Below, piece after piece: positions 26,080 through 36,130 of a stretch of DNA of 64,000 nt. A program made the position numbers and the translations under genes. The stretch is taken from positions 62,001-126,000 of the forward strand of contig NZ_CP069004.1 of the NCBI RefSeq assembly GCF_016801775.1. The letters are read 5' to 3'. The notes beneath the pieces were generated by a model. It saw nothing but the letters and a program-made list of their open reading frames with translations, was not told the DNA's origin and did not search any database. This DNA is from Sulfitobacter mediterraneus (GTDB taxonomy: Bacteria > Pseudomonadota > Alphaproteobacteria > Rhodobacterales > Rhodobacteraceae). Every line of letters begins with the position of its first letter. Within the stretch, counting starts at the first letter, position 1.

Positions 26080-26643
26080 TCAGATGATCCGCACCTGTGT
26101 GCCGACGGGCGCAATCTGGTATAGCGCCTCGATCATGTGATTATAAAGCCCGATACAGCCGTCCGAAGACTGTCGCCCGATCTTGCGGGTGTCATGGGTG
26201 CCGTGGATCAAATAGGCGGGCCAGCTGAGATACATCGCATGGGTGCCCAGCGGATTGTCCGGGCCGGGCGGCATGTATTTCAGTTCAGGATTGCGCTCCA
26301 TCATTGACGGGGTCGGGGTCCAGTCGGGGCCGACACGCTTGCGCACAATCTTGGTATATCCGCGCTTGGTCAGCTCATCACTGCGCGGCACCGAGGTAGG
26401 ATAGACAATGTAGGTCTCGCCATCGCCGCTCCAGAAATGCAGGGCGCGGGAGGTCGTATCGGCGACAATCGCCGCCTTGCCAAGAGTGTCGAAGTGGTCC
26501 TGCCATTGCTGCATCGTGAAACTGGTGGCGTTGCGGCGCACCGGGGGCAGGGCGCTGGGCTCTGCCCGCAACAGGGCAGGCGTGAACAGTGCCGCGCCGC
26601 TGGCCGCGATCATTCCGCGGCGGGTAAGAATTTTGCCTGACAT
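26080..26643 (-). CDS. L,D-transpeptidase (YkuD domain), probably Tat-exported
   Basis: 187 residues from ATG 26643 with AGAGAGG upstream. The N-terminus LTRRGMIAASGAALFTPALL has a twin arginine and resembles a Tat signal. The YkuD catalytic motif is complete: His147 in HGTHDTRKIGRQSSDGCIGL with Cys163. It probably forms 3-3 peptidoglycan cross-links or attaches proteins to the wall in the periplasm. It is a single-gene unit between topA and scoA, with a hairpin after it. Confidence 0.92.
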   Translation of the reverse strand: MSGKILTRRGMIAASGAALFTPALLRAEPSALPPVRRNATSFTMQQWQDHFDTLGKAAIVADTTSRALHFWSGDGETYIVYPTSVPRSDELTKRGYTKIVRKRVGPDWTPTPSMMERNPELKYMPPGPDNPLGTHAMYLSWPAYLIHGTHDTRKIGRQSSDGCIGLYNHMIEALYQIAPVGTQVRII

Positions 26644-26760
26644 GTCTTTGCCTCTCTTGGGGTCTGTTTCCCCGGTGATCGGAAAACAGCCGTGGAAAGG
26701 CAAATCACATATTCATGATCTGCGATCTGTGGTCGTAGAAGTGACGGCAAACCGCAGCGG

Positions 26761-29382
26761 TCAGTCCTTTGTTGCGGGCTTCTTCGCGGGCGCTTTTTTC
26801 TTGGCGGCTGGCTTTTTCGCTGCGGTTTTCTTGGCCGGAGCTTTCTTTTTGGTTGCCGCTTTGCGTTTGGCCGGGGATTTGGCGAGTTTCTCTTCGATCA
26901 ACTCCACCGCGCGTTCCATGGTCAGATCTGCCGGTTCGATCTCTTTGGGGATCGTCGCGTTGACCTTTTCCCACTTCACGTAAGGCCCGTATTTGCCTTC
27001 CATGACATTGACGTCACCGCCCAGATCAGGGTGCTCGCCCATCTCGCGGATCGGTTTTGCTGCCTTGCCGCGGCCACCGCGGCTGGCGACTTTCTCTGCC
27101 AGCAATTGCACCGCGCGGTTCATGCCAACGGTAAAGACCTCATCAAGGCTTTCCAGGTTGGCATTGGTGCCGCCGCGATCCGATGTGCTTTCGGCATGTT
27201 TCAGATAAGGGCCATAGCGCCCGATGTTGGACCAGACCATGATCCCGTCTTCGGGGTGCGGGCCAATCTGGCGCGGCAGCGACAGCAGCATCAAGGCGCG
27301 GTCCAATTCCAACTCTTCGGCGGGCCAGTCTTTTGGCACCGATTGCCGTGGCGGTTTTTTGTTTTCTTCGGTCACCGGACCGCGCTGCACATAGGGGCCA
27401 AAGCGGCCTTTGAACACGCGGATCTCGTCGCCATTGTCGGTGCCAAGCAGCTTGCCATCAGGCGGGATCGCCGATTTTTCTGCCTCTGGGTCTGGCGGGC
27501 CAAAGGGACGTGTGTATCGGCATTCGGGATAGTTCGAGCACCCGATGAACGCGCCGCCCGACCGGGCCGTGCGCATGCTGAGCCGGCCTGCGCCGCAATG
27601 CGGGCACAGGCGCGGATCGCTGCCATCTTCGGTGGGCGGGAAGAGATGCGGCTCAAGAACCTCGTTGATCTTTTCCAGCACCTCGGTGATGCGCAGCTCG
27701 GATGTTTCGGCAATCGCAGCCGAGAAATCGCGCCAGAACCGGTGCAGCACTTCTTTATAGTCGGCGTCGGCTGCGCTGACCTGATCGAGCTGGTTTTCCA
27801 GATCGGCGGTGAAATCATAACCGATGTAGCGCCGGAAATAATTCTCAAGGAAGGCCGTCACCAACCGGCCCTTATCCTCGGGGATCAGACGATTGCCGTC
27901 CTTGCGGACATATTCGCGATCCTGAATCGTGGTAACGATGCTGGCGTATGTGGACGGGCGCCCAATGCCGAGCTCCTCCATACGTTTGACCAGTGTCGCC
28001 TCGGTGTAACGAGGGGGCGGTTGGGTGAAATGCTGTTCGGGCGTGACGGCGCGTTTGTCCATCTTGTCGCCTTCGGAGATCTGCGGCAGGCGCTTGTCAT
28101 CCTCATCGACCACATCATCGCGGCCCTCTTCATAGACCCGCAGGAACCCGTCAAACAGAACCACCTGCCCATTGGCCCGCAGGCCGACCTGTTCATCCTT
28201 GCTGCCGATCTCAACCGTGGTGCGTTCCATCCGGGCCGAGGCCATCTGGCACGCCAGGGTGCGTTTCCAGATCAGATCATAGAGCTTGCGTTGGTCCGCT
28301 TCGAGGTTGAGCGATCCGGCGTCTTTGGTCATATCCGTCGGGCGGATACATTCGTGTGCCTCTTGGGCGTTCTTGGCCTTGTTCTTGTAAATGCGCGGCT
28401 CGCCCGGCACATAATCCGCACCATAGCGATCTTTGATCGCATCACGGGCCATTGTCACCGCCTCGGGTGCCATGTCGATACCGTCGGTCCGCATATAGGT
28501 AATATGGCCCGCTTCATACAGACGCTGCGCCGTGCTCATTGTCTGGCGCGCGCCCATGCCGAACTTGCGGCTTGCCTCCTGCTGCAGGGTGGAGGTCATG
28601 AAGGGGGCAGAGGGGTTGCGGCTGGCTGGTTTGGCTTCAACCGATACGACTGACAGATCGCGGCTGGTGATCGCCTGTACCGCCATTTCGGCCTGGGTCG
28701 CATCGCCAAGATCAAACTTGTCCAGCTTTTTGCCCGCCAATGTGGTCAGGCGTGCTTCAAACTCCTGACCGCGCGGGGTGGCCAGCAAGGCTTTGACGCT
28801 CCAGTATTCGCGGGCGCGGAAGGCCTCGATCTCCATCTCGCGTTCCACGATCAGGCGCAGTGTTACCGATTGCACGCGTCCTGCCGATTTTGCACCGGGC
28901 AGTTTGCGCCACAAGACGGGCGACAGGTTGAAGCCCACCAGATAGTCCAGCGCCCGGCGGGCCAGATAAGCCTCCACCAAGGGCATATCGACCTGGCGGG
29001 GGTTCTGCATTGCCTCGGTCACGGCCTTTTTGGTGATCTGGTTGAACACCACGCGGCTGACAGGCGTGTCTTTCTTGATGGATTTGCGTTTTGTGAGCGC
29101 CTCTTGCAAATGCCAGCTGATCGCCTCGCCCTCGCGGTCGGGGTCAGTCGCGAGGATCAATGCGTTGTCATCTTTGAGGGCGTCGGCAATCGCTTTGACG
29201 TGTTTCTTGCTGTCGCTGGCCACTTCCCACTTCATCTCGAAGTCGGCGTCGGTGTCGACAGAGCCATCCTTTGGCGGAAGATCGCGGACGTGCCCGTAGG
29301 AGGCCAGAACGGTGTAATTATCGCCCAGATATTTGTTGATCGTTTTGGCCTTGGCAGGAGATTCGACAACAACTACGGGCAT
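26761..29382 (-). CDS. topA: DNA topoisomerase I
   Basis: 873 residues, type IA enzyme that relaxes negative supercoils. TOPRIM domain at the N-terminus (VVVESPAKAKTINKYLG; LATDPDREGEAISWH), active-site Tyr296 in GHITYMRTDG. One four-cysteine zinc ribbon (CPHCGAGRLS, then CSNYPEC), followed by three short repeats with the G-x-Y/F-GPY pattern (FKGRFGPYVQRG, NIGRYGPYLKH, EGKYGPYVKW). The last 40 residues are a Lys/Ala/Pro tail like histone H1. I use ATG 29382; an in-frame GTG 12 bases upstream is less likely. Confidence 0.97.
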   Translation of the reverse strand: MPVVVVESPAKAKTINKYLGDNYTVLASYGHVRDLPPKDGSVDTDADFEMKWEVASDSKKHVKAIADALKDDNALILATDPDREGEAISWHLQEALTKRKSIKKDTPVSRVVFNQITKKAVTEAMQNPRQVDMPLVEAYLARRALDYLVGFNLSPVLWRKLPGAKSAGRVQSVTLRLIVEREMEIEAFRAREYWSVKALLATPRGQEFEARLTTLAGKKLDKFDLGDATQAEMAVQAITSRDLSVVSVEAKPASRNPSAPFMTSTLQQEASRKFGMGARQTMSTAQRLYEAGHITYMRTDGIDMAPEAVTMARDAIKDRYGADYVPGEPRIYKNKAKNAQEAHECIRPTDMTKDAGSLNLEADQRKLYDLIWKRTLACQMASARMERTTVEIGSKDEQVGLRANGQVVLFDGFLRVYEEGRDDVVDEDDKRLPQISEGDKMDKRAVTPEQHFTQPPPRYTEATLVKRMEELGIGRPSTYASIVTTIQDREYVRKDGNRLIPEDKGRLVTAFLENYFRRYIGYDFTADLENQLDQVSAADADYKEVLHRFWRDFSAAIAETSELRITEVLEKINEVLEPHLFPPTEDGSDPRLCPHCGAGRLSMRTARSGGAFIGCSNYPECRYTRPFGPPDPEAEKSAIPPDGKLLGTDNGDEIRVFKGRFGPYVQRGPVTEENKKPPRQSVPKDWPAEELELDRALMLLSLPRQIGPHPEDGIMVWSNIGRYGPYLKHAESTSDRGGTNANLESLDEVFTVGMNRAVQLLAEKVASRGGRGKAAKPIREMGEHPDLGGDVNVMEGKYGPYVKWEKVNATIPKEIEPADLTMERAVELIEEKLAKSPAKRKAATKKKAPAKKTAAKKPAAKKKAPAKKPATKD

Positions 29383-29531
29383 AAAATAAGGCACCTTACA
29401 TCAATTTTGGGTGGGCGGTTGCGCTGTCTCATGTGGGATGGGAGGGGGGATTGTCAATGCAGTGTTGCGCCAGCGCTCACGATTTTCTTGCAGGTGTGCA
29501 AGGCGGCTTTGGCATAATGGCGCCGCTCAGG

Positions 29532-29550
29532 AACGCCTTCTAGCGGCGTT
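29532..29550 (-). terminator. Small hairpin after dprA
   Basis: AACGCC / GGCGTT with a 7-base loop, about 60 bases after the dprA stop and before topA. There is no T run, so it is weak evidence. I see nothing else in the 228 bases between topA and dprA. Confidence 0.3.
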
Positions 29551-29610
29551 AAGAGTTCTCGCTATGGTGGAGGAATTGACCCGGTCGCGGCGCCGCTTCG
29601 TTCTGGTCCT

Positions 29611-30795
29611 TCACACCGCTTTGGCTACCAATCCGCCGGGGCGTCTGGTGATCTGTCCATCCATCTCAAGATCGACCAACGCGGGGCCGACCTGGCCTGC
29701 GGGCGCCTTCAGATCCCGGATCAATTGATCTTCGGCCACGGGGGAGGGGCCAAGCCGCGACAGGATTTGCAGATGCAGGGATGCGGTTTCGCGCAAGCTG
29801 CGTTTGGCCTTGCCGGGTTGTGGGGTCGGGGCTGTTTTGCTTTGGGCGGGAGCTGCGTCAGATGCGGGCAATGGCAGCTCCGGCGCGGCGGCCAGTGTCG
29901 GCGCCAAGGCCTCAAGCACATCGGCGGCAGAGCGGACCAACACCGCACCATCGCGGATCAACATGTTGCAACCCGATGCACGTGCGTCAAAGGGATGGCC
30001 CGGCACCGCCAGCACTTCACGGCCCTGATCCAGTGCATCGCGGGCGGTGATCAGGCTGCCGGACTTTCCCGCCGCCTCGACCACAACAGTGGCCCGCGAT
30101 AGGCCAGAGATGATCCGGTTGCGGGCGGGAAAATGCCGCGCCTTCGGTTGCAGGCCCATGGGTTGTTCGGACAGGCGCAGGCCGTTTTGCGGGATCAATC
30201 CGGCCAATTCGGTGTTTTCTGCCGGATACATTACATCAATACCGCCGGCCTGAACGGCAATCGTGCCGGTTTCCAGCGCGGCGTGGTGCGCAGCAGCATC
30301 AATGCCCCGCGCCAGACCTGAGACAACGACAAATCCTGCCTTCGCCAGATCCTTTGCCAGCGCCTTGGCCATGCGCGTGCCCAGCGAGGAGGCATTGCGC
30401 GCCCCGACCAGCGAGATCATAGGGCGGCTGAGAACATCCGTTTGACCGATCATCCAGAGGAAAGGCGGCGCATCGTCCAGTTCCGCCAGTGCCGCAGGGT
30501 AGGGAGAAGACCCCAGGATCAGCAACCGTGCCCCAGCCGCGCGGCCCGCCCGCAATTCGGCGCGCACCACGTCTTCGGGGCAGATCTCGTATCCTGAAAC
30601 GCCCGCGGCACGCGCCACCTCAGGCAGCGCGGCCAACGCGTTCTGCGCCGTGCCGTGTTCAGCCAGCAGACGTTTATACGTCGAAATGCCGACCCGGCGC
30701 GAGCGCAACAGACGAAGTCGGGCAAACTGTTCGTCTTCCGGGGTGGGTGGGAGTGGGGGGTGAGTGGAAGAAGGATGTAGGTCCTTGTCAGTCAT
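29611..30795 (-). CDS. dprA: DNA-processing protein DprA
   Basis: 394 residues. It binds single-stranded DNA entering by transformation and loads RecA. The Rossmann-like DprA core is clear: SLVGARNASSLGTRMA, VVSGLARGIDAAAHHAAL, GGIDVMYPAENTEL and FPARNRIISGLSRATVVVEA. The C-terminal 60 residues fit the DprA winged helix. An N-terminal Pro-rich stretch precedes a SAM-like helical region. ATG 30795 is preceded by GGAG. It is upstream of topA on the same strand, a common order in alphaproteobacteria. Confidence 0.96.
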   Translation of the reverse strand: MTDKDLHPSSTHPPLPPTPEDEQFARLRLLRSRRVGISTYKRLLAEHGTAQNALAALPEVARAAGVSGYEICPEDVVRAELRAGRAAGARLLILGSSPYPAALAELDDAPPFLWMIGQTDVLSRPMISLVGARNASSLGTRMAKALAKDLAKAGFVVVSGLARGIDAAAHHAALETGTIAVQAGGIDVMYPAENTELAGLIPQNGLRLSEQPMGLQPKARHFPARNRIISGLSRATVVVEAAGKSGSLITARDALDQGREVLAVPGHPFDARASGCNMLIRDGAVLVRSAADVLEALAPTLAAAPELPLPASDAAPAQSKTAPTPQPGKAKRSLRETASLHLQILSRLGPSPVAEDQLIRDLKAPAGQVGPALVDLEMDGQITRRPGGLVAKAV

Positions 30796-30899
30796 CCCGT
30801 TGTCTCCGTCCGTTGCAGAATCAGGTATAGGTTCGCACGGTTAACAACGGATGAATCAAGTAGGGCCGATTAGCGCTAAACCGGCCCCTTGAATTTAAG

Positions 30900-32321
30900 C
30901 TATGCCGCAGACCCGCCAACGGTCAGGCCACCGATCATCAAGGTTGGCTGGCCCACGCCCACCGGCACCCATTGGCCCTGCTTGCCGCAGTTGCCCATAC
31001 CCGGATCAAGCGCGGGATCATTGCCGATGGCGCGGATCTGTTGCAGCGCGGTTGCACCGTCCCCGATCAGCGTCGCGCCTTTCACGGGCGCGCCCACTTT
31101 GCCATTTTCCACGCGGTACGCTTCGGTGCAGGAAAACACGAACTTGCCATTGGTGATATCCACCTGACCGCCGCCAAAGCCAACGGCATAGATGCCATCC
31201 TTGAGATCCGATACGATATCGCCCGGCGCAGTGTCTCCGCCCAACATATAGGTGTTGGTCATGCGCGGCATCGGGATATGGGCATAGGATTGCCGCCGCC
31301 CGTTCCCGGTAGACTGAACGCCCATCAAACGCGCGTTCTGCCGGTCCTGCATATAGCCGACCAGCTTGCCATCCTCGATCAGAATATTCTTGGCCGACGG
31401 CGTGCCCTCATCATCGACAGAGATCGATCCGCGCCGGTCCGGGATCGTGCCATCATCCAGAACCGTGACCCCTTTTGCCGCAATCCGTTGCCCCATCAAC
31501 CCGGCAAAGGCGCTAGACCCTTTGCGGTTAAAATCCCCCTCGAGGCCGTGGCCGATTGCCTCGTGCAGCAAGATACCCGGCCAGCCGGGGCCAAGTACGA
31601 CATCCATCACACCCGCGGGGGCAGGCACTGCATCAAGGTTGACCACAGCAATGCGCAAGGCCTCGCGGGTTTTGGCCTGCCAGTCGGCAGGATCGAGCAA
31701 ACCGTCAAGGCCAACGCGCCCGCCGCCGCCCGCGCTGCCGCTTTCGCGGCGGCCGTCTTGTTCGACAATCACCGATACATTGACCCGCGTCATCGGGCGA
31801 ATATCCCGGACCGATGTGCCTTCGGGGCGCAAAATCTCGATCTCCTGAATGCTGGCGGCAATTGTTGCGCTGACTTGCACCACCCTTGCATCGAGATCGC
31901 GGGCAAAGGCATCAATTTCGCGCAAAGTCTCAACCTTGACAGGAAAAGCCGCCCCGGCAATCGGATCATCATCTGTATACAGCTTCTTGTTGGTCCCCTC
32001 GGGCGCATCCGCCCAGGTGCCGCCGCCCTCACCAACCGCAAGCCGCGCAGTTTCGCTGGCGCGGCGCAGGGCCGCTTCGCTGATTTCGGTGGAATGGGCG
32101 TATCCGGCCACCTCTCCGCGCACCGCGCGCAGGCCGAATCCCTCGGACGCATCATAGCTCGCGGTCTTGAGCCGCCCGTCATCAAACACCAATGCCTCCG
32201 ACCGCCGACGTTCCAGAAACAGTTCCCCGTCATCTGCGCCAGCGACGGCACTGCGCAGGATGGAAAGGGCGGTATCGCGGTCTAAATCAGCTTCAAAAGG
32301 AAGAAAGGCACTGCTGCTCAT
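30900..32321 (-). CDS. tldD: Metalloprotease TldD
   Basis: 473 residues, cytoplasmic zinc protease of the TldD/PmbA family, which with TldE/PmbA trims peptides such as microcin B17 and CcdA. The zinc motif [11 protein letters not shown] lies near residue 250. The conserved region [18 protein letters not shown] and the C-terminal glycine-rich end ([10 protein letters not shown]) are present. The partner PmbA is not in the window. It is divergent from ctaC with 179 bases between. Confidence 0.96.
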   Translation of the reverse strand: MSSSAFLPFEADLDRDTALSILRSAVAGADDGELFLERRRSEALVFDDGRLKTASYDASEGFGLRAVRGEVAGYAHSTEISEAALRRASETARLAVGEGGGTWADAPEGTNKKLYTDDDPIAGAAFPVKVETLREIDAFARDLDARVVQVSATIAASIQEIEILRPEGTSVRDIRPMTRVNVSVIVEQDGRRESGSAGGGGRVGLDGLLDPADWQAKTREALRIAVVNLDAVPAPAGVMDVVLGPGWPGILLHEAIGHGLEGDFNRKGSSAFAGLMGQRIAAKGVTVLDDGTIPDRRGSISVDDEGTPSAKNILIEDGKLVGYMQDRQNARLMGVQSTGNGRRQSYAHIPMPRMTNTYMLGGDTAPGDIVSDLKDGIYAVGFGGGQVDITNGKFVFSCTEAYRVENGKVGAPVKGATLIGDGATALQQIRAIGNDPALDPGMGNCGKQGQWVPVGVGQPTLMIGGLTVGGSAA

Positions 32322-32391
32322 GGAGATATATCCTGTATTCCAGCCACAAAAACGAATTTAGCGTCTGTTTGACGCAATCGAATGGCTTTAT

Positions 32392-32430
32392 CTTGAGCTT
32401 AGAATATGATTGTAAGCATCAAGATTACAA
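32392..32430. promoter_or_regulatory. Inverted repeats upstream of ctaC
   Basis: CTTGAGCTTA (32392-32401) pairs with TAAGCATCAAG (32413-32423) with one bulge, and overlapping TTGTAA (32410-32415) / TTACAA (32425-32430) is perfect. They lie about 70-110 bases before the ctaC start in an AT-rich divergent region, and could be an operator or a leader hairpin. Confidence 0.35.
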
Positions 32431-32500
32431 CGGGCGGCTGTCAAACGGGCTCCGCTTGGTTGAACCCGTAGAACAAATGGTCACAAGATCAGGACGACTT

Positions 32501-33424
32501 ATGAAAAAACTTCTCTCTGCAAGCGCGCTTCTGGCCAGCTTCTCCGCCCTTCCAGCATTGGCACAGGACAATCTGCGCATCGACGGTCTGGAAGTGATCG
32601 GTACACCGGTTGATGGTGAAATGGGGTTCCAGCCCGCCGTGACCCGTCTGGCCCGTGACATTCACGATCTGGACTATCTGATTCTGGTGATCATCACCTT
32701 GATCACTGTCTTTGTGACCGCGCTGATCCTTTGGGTGATCATCCGCTACAACAAAAAGCGCAATCCGGAGCCTGCGTCGTTCACCCACCACACCCCGGTT
32801 GAAGTGGCATGGACCATCGGGCCTATACTGATTCTGGTGCTGATCGGCGCATATTCCTTGCCGATCTTGTTCCGGCAGCAGGAAATCCCTGAGGCCGACG
32901 TGACCATCAAGGCCATCGGCAACCAGTGGTACTGGTCTTACGAATACGTCGATGATGGCTTTGGCTTTGACAGCTACATGATCGGTGCGCCGGCGACTCT
33001 GACCTCCGAAGAAGAGGCCGCGGGCGCCATCGCCAACCGTCTGGATGATGTCATGATCGCCAAACTTGAAGCGGCAGGGTATTCACGCGATGAATGGCTG
33101 CTGGCCACGGACACTGCTGTTGTGGTGCCTGTCGGCAAGACCATCGTGATGCAGGTGACGGCATCCGACGTGATCCACGCATGGACCATTCCGGCCTTTG
33201 GCGTAAAGCAGGACGGCGTTCCGGGGCGTTTGGCTGAACTGTGGTTCAACGCCGAGAAAGAAGGCGTCTATTTTGGTCAGTGTTCAGAACTCTGCGGTCA
33301 GGCGCACGCCTATATGCCGATCACGGTCAAGGTTGTCTCCGAAGCCGCCTATCAGGAGTGGCTGGGCCGCGCGAAAGAGGAATACGCAGGTATCCCTCAG
33401 CCGCTGACTGTTGCGTCCAACTGA
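32501..33424 (+). CDS. ctaC: Cytochrome c oxidase subunit II
   Basis: 307 residues from ATG 32501, with AGGA in front. Signal peptide (ALPALA-QD), two membrane segments and a C-terminal periplasmic cupredoxin domain. The CuA ligands are complete: Cys261 and Cys265 in CSELCGQAH, His269 and Met272, with the earlier His in [15 protein letters not shown]. The aromatic stretch [10 protein letters not shown] for electron entry from cytochrome c is present. It heads the cta cluster for the aa3-type oxidase; the subunit I gene (ctaD) lies elsewhere, as is usual in this group. Confidence 0.98.
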   Translation: MKKLLSASALLASFSALPALAQDNLRIDGLEVIGTPVDGEMGFQPAVTRLARDIHDLDYLILVIITLITVFVTALILWVIIRYNKKRNPEPASFTHHTPVEVAWTIGPILILVLIGAYSLPILFRQQEIPEADVTIKAIGNQWYWSYEYVDDGFGFDSYMIGAPATLTSEEEAAGAIANRLDDVMIAKLEAAGYSRDEWLLATDTAVVVPVGKTIVMQVTASDVIHAWTIPAFGVKQDGVPGRLAELWFNAEKEGVYFGQCSELCGQAHAYMPITVKVVSEAAYQEWLGRAKEEYAGIPQPLTVASN

Positions 33425-33432
33425 ATCGAAAC

Positions 33433-33457
33433 CAGGGTGCGGCGAAACCGCACCCTG
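33433..33457 (+). terminator. Hairpin 1 between ctaC and ctaB
   Basis: CAGGGTGCGG-CGAAA-CCGCACCCTG, a perfect 10-base stem 8 bases after the ctaC stop, followed by only TTGG. It probably acts as a partial terminator or as protection of the ctaC mRNA end. Confidence 0.65.
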
Positions 33458-33475
33458 TTGGTACTGAGACTTGAA

Positions 33476-33499
33476 AAGGGTGGGCTGCGGTCCACCCTT
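33476..33499 (+). terminator. Hairpin 2 between ctaC and ctaB
   Basis: AAGGGTGG / CCACCCTT with an 8-base loop, 18 bases after hairpin 1. No T run follows. Confidence 0.5.
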
Positions 33500-33558
33500 A
33501 CGATCATCAGCAATCTGGCAGATCCCCCGCAGGGATCTCTTTTCGGCAAAGGCATGGG

Positions 33559-34494
33559 ATGACTGACATCACCAACACTCCTGCAGCGGAACACGAGGCA
33601 CAGCTGGGCGATTACTTTGCCCTCTTCAAACCCCGCGTCATGCAACTTGTCGTGTTCACCGCATTGGTGGGCATGCTGGCGGCACCTGTGTCTGTTCATC
33701 CCGTTGTCGGCTTTGCCGCGATCTTGTTTGTTGCCATCGGGGCAGGCGCCTCTGGCGCGCTGAACATGTGGTGGGACGCTGACATTGACCGGATCATGCG
33801 CCGCACCCAAAGCCGCCCGATCCCGGCCGGCAAGGTGCAACCGGGCGAGGCTTTGGCGCTGGGCGTGGCCCTGTCGGGCATGTCGGTGATGATGCTGGGG
33901 CTGGCGGCCAATCTTCTGGCGGCAGGAATGCTGCTGTTTACAATCCTGTTCTACGCAGTCTTCTACACCATGTGGCTCAAGCGCCGCACGCCGCAGAACA
34001 TCGTGATCGGTGGCGCGGCGGGGGCTTTCCCGCCGGTGATCGGCTGGATCATCGCCACGGGCAGCTTTTCCATCGAGGCATGGCTGATGTTCGCGCTCAT
34101 CTTCATGTGGACGCCGCCGCATTTCTGGGCCTTGGCGCTGTTCATGCGCTCTGACTATGACGATGCCGATGTGCCAATGCTTACGGTGACCCACGGCCGT
34201 CCGGCGACACGCCGTCACATTCTGGCCTATACAGTTGTTCTGGCGGTTCTGGCTGTCGGCACCGGCTTCACCGCGATCGGCGGCTGGATCTACCTGAGCT
34301 TTTCGCTGGTGCTGAACGCGCTGTTCCTGCTGGGCGCCTACCGGATCTGGCAGCGCGACGAAGACGCATCCGAGGCCGACAACTACAAGGTGGAACGCAA
34401 ATTCTTCCGCCTGTCGCTGTTTTACCTCTTCCTGCACTTTGGTGCGATACTGGTCGAAGCGACGCTGCGGCCATGGGGCCTTGGGGGCTGGTGA
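33559..34494 (+). CDS. ctaB: Protoheme IX farnesyltransferase (heme O synthase)
   Basis: 311 residues, integral membrane prenyltransferase of the UbiA superfamily that converts heme B to heme O, the first step to heme A. The Asp-rich motif NMWWDADIDRIMRRTQSRP and the second motif near YDDADVPML are present with about eight membrane segments. The stop overlaps the start of the next small gene (TGATG), which couples translation. Confidence 0.97.
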   Translation: MTDITNTPAAEHEAQLGDYFALFKPRVMQLVVFTALVGMLAAPVSVHPVVGFAAILFVAIGAGASGALNMWWDADIDRIMRRTQSRPIPAGKVQPGEALALGVALSGMSVMMLGLAANLLAAGMLLFTILFYAVFYTMWLKRRTPQNIVIGGAAGAFPPVIGWIIATGSFSIEAWLMFALIFMWTPPHFWALALFMRSDYDDADVPMLTVTHGRPATRRHILAYTVVLAVLAVGTGFTAIGGWIYLSFSLVLNALFLLGAYRIWQRDEDASEADNYKVERKFFRLSLFYLFLHFGAILVEATLRPWGLGGW

Positions 34495-34673
34495 TGAACA
34501 TGCGGACCGAACATGAAATCCACAACCGCCGCCGCGGGCGCAATGTGGGTGTGGGCCTGATGCTGGGCGCTTTTGTCATATTGGTGATGGTTCTGACTTT
34601 CGTCAAAATCACCCAAACAGATTTCACCAAGGCGATGGGCGCACCCGCAACCCAATCTCAGGAGAGCAATTGA
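34494..34673 (+). CDS. Small single-span membrane protein of the cta operon (CoxF-like)
   Basis: 59 residues: a basic N-terminus (HEIHNRRRGRNVG), one membrane helix (LMLGAFVILVMVLTFVKI) and a short tail. The start overlaps the ctaB stop, and the stop overlaps the ctaG start. Small proteins of this shape occur between ctaB and ctaG in many alphaproteobacteria; their role in oxidase assembly is assumed from position only. Confidence 0.85.
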   Translation: MNMRTEHEIHNRRRGRNVGVGLMLGAFVILVMVLTFVKITQTDFTKAMGAPATQSQESN

Positions 34674-35248
34674 TGGCAATGACCGGACCACAAAAAACCG
34701 TTGCACAAACAGTGTCGCTGGTTGTGGTGATGGGCGCGTTGGCCTGGGCATCGGTGCCATTCTACGATTGGTTTTGCCGAGTCACCGGCTTTGGCGGCGT
34801 GCCGGGGCAGGTGGAAACGGCATCGGACGAGGTTCTCGATCAAACCGTCAAGGTCCGCTTTGATGCCTCGCTCAACAGCGGCATGGGCTGGGAATTCACG
34901 CCGGTCGTGCGCGAGATGGAGATTCGCATCGGCGAGACCGGTCTGGCCTTCTATGAGGCCTACAACCCAACCTCGCAGCCCATCGCAGGGCAAGCGAGCT
35001 ACAACGTGACCCCCTACACCGCGGGCGCGTTTTTTGAGAAAATCGACTGTTTCTGCTTTGAAGAACAGGTTTTGGCCCCCGGTGAGCGGGTGCAGATGCC
35101 GGTCAGCTTCTTTGTGGACCCAGAAATCGTTGAAGACCGCGATGGGAAGTTTGTACATACCATCACACTGTCTTATACATTCTATGAAATTGACCTGCCC
35201 GAAGGCTATGCCGCCTTGGACCAGGACAGCACAACAGACCTGAACTAA
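34673..35248 (+). CDS. ctaG: Cytochrome c oxidase assembly protein CtaG (Cox11)
   Basis: 191 residues, one N-terminal membrane helix and a periplasmic copper-binding domain that helps form the CuB site in subunit I. Landmarks: [15 protein letters not shown] and the copper motif IDCFCFEEQ, followed by [16 protein letters not shown] lies 8 bases before ATG 34673; ATG 34679 is possible. Confidence 0.97.
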   Translation: MAMTGPQKTVAQTVSLVVVMGALAWASVPFYDWFCRVTGFGGVPGQVETASDEVLDQTVKVRFDASLNSGMGWEFTPVVREMEIRIGETGLAFYEAYNPTSQPIAGQASYNVTPYTAGAFFEKIDCFCFEEQVLAPGERVQMPVSFFVDPEIVEDRDGKFVHTITLSYTFYEIDLPEGYAALDQDSTTDLN

Positions 35249-35273
35249 AGAAAAGCTGAGGGACGCCCGCGAT

Positions 35274-36083
35274 ATGGCACATGCTAAGAACCACGATTAC
35301 CACATCCTAAGCCCGTCAAGCTGGCCCCTTCTGGGCGCTCTTGCTGGATTTGTGATGCTTTTTGGCGCTGTGCTTTGGATGCACGATGTCACACCGTTTC
35401 TGTTCCTCGGTGGCTTCGTCGCCGTGCTTTACGTGATGTTCGGCTGGTGGCGTGAAGTCGTCATCGAAAGCCATGTGGGCGATCACACCGGCGTGGTCCG
35501 CCTTGGCCTGCGCTATGGCTTTATCCTGTTCATCATGTCCGAAGTGATGTTCTTTGTGGCGTGGTTCTGGACCTTCTTCAAACAGGCCATGTACCCGATG
35601 AACGAATATGTCGGGTCCGAATATGTGCCGCCGGTGTTTGATCCGGTCAACGCCTTCCACCTGCCGCTGATCAACACGTTGATCCTGCTGCTTTCTGGTT
35701 GTGCCGTGACTTGGGCGCACCACGCGATTGTGCATGAAAACAACCGCAAAGACCTGATCAACGGTCTGGCAATCTCGGTCATTCTGGGCGTCGCGTTCAC
35801 CGCGCTTCAGGCTTACGAATATGCCGAACTGATCCTGCACCACGACTGGGTGTTCGGCGGCGACGCGTTCTTTTCCGCGTTCTTCATGGCCACAGGCTTT
35901 CACGGGTTTCACGTTGTGATCGGCACGATCTTCCTGCTGGTCTGCTTGATCCGGGCGATGCGCGGCGACTTCACCCCCGAACAACACGTCGGGTTTGAGG
36001 CGGCCGCATGGTACTGGCACTTTGTTGATGTGGTCTGGCTGTTCCTGTTCTTCGCCGTCTACATCTGGGGCGTTCCTGCGTAA
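35274..36083 (+). CDS. ctaE: Cytochrome c oxidase subunit III
   Basis: 269 residues with seven membrane helices, lacking heme and copper but needed for oxidase stability. Typical stretches: [47 protein letters not shown] and [16 protein letters not shown]. It follows ctaG by 25 bases, and a strong hairpin comes 47 bases after its stop. Confidence 0.98.
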   Translation: MAHAKNHDYHILSPSSWPLLGALAGFVMLFGAVLWMHDVTPFLFLGGFVAVLYVMFGWWREVVIESHVGDHTGVVRLGLRYGFILFIMSEVMFFVAWFWTFFKQAMYPMNEYVGSEYVPPVFDPVNAFHLPLINTLILLLSGCAVTWAHHAIVHENNRKDLINGLAISVILGVAFTALQAYEYAELILHHDWVFGGDAFFSAFFMATGFHGFHVVIGTIFLLVCLIRAMRGDFTPEQHVGFEAAAWYWHFVDVVWLFLFFAVYIWGVPA

Positions 36084-36130
36084 GAACGTGCAGACGGGGT
36101 TGCATCTGCGGCCTCGATCCCCGAAAACCC

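Noticed and set aside
27031..28653. Open frame of 540 codons on the plus strand opposite topA
   Set aside because: It is antisense to a clear topA gene and shows no domain, signal or ribosome site.
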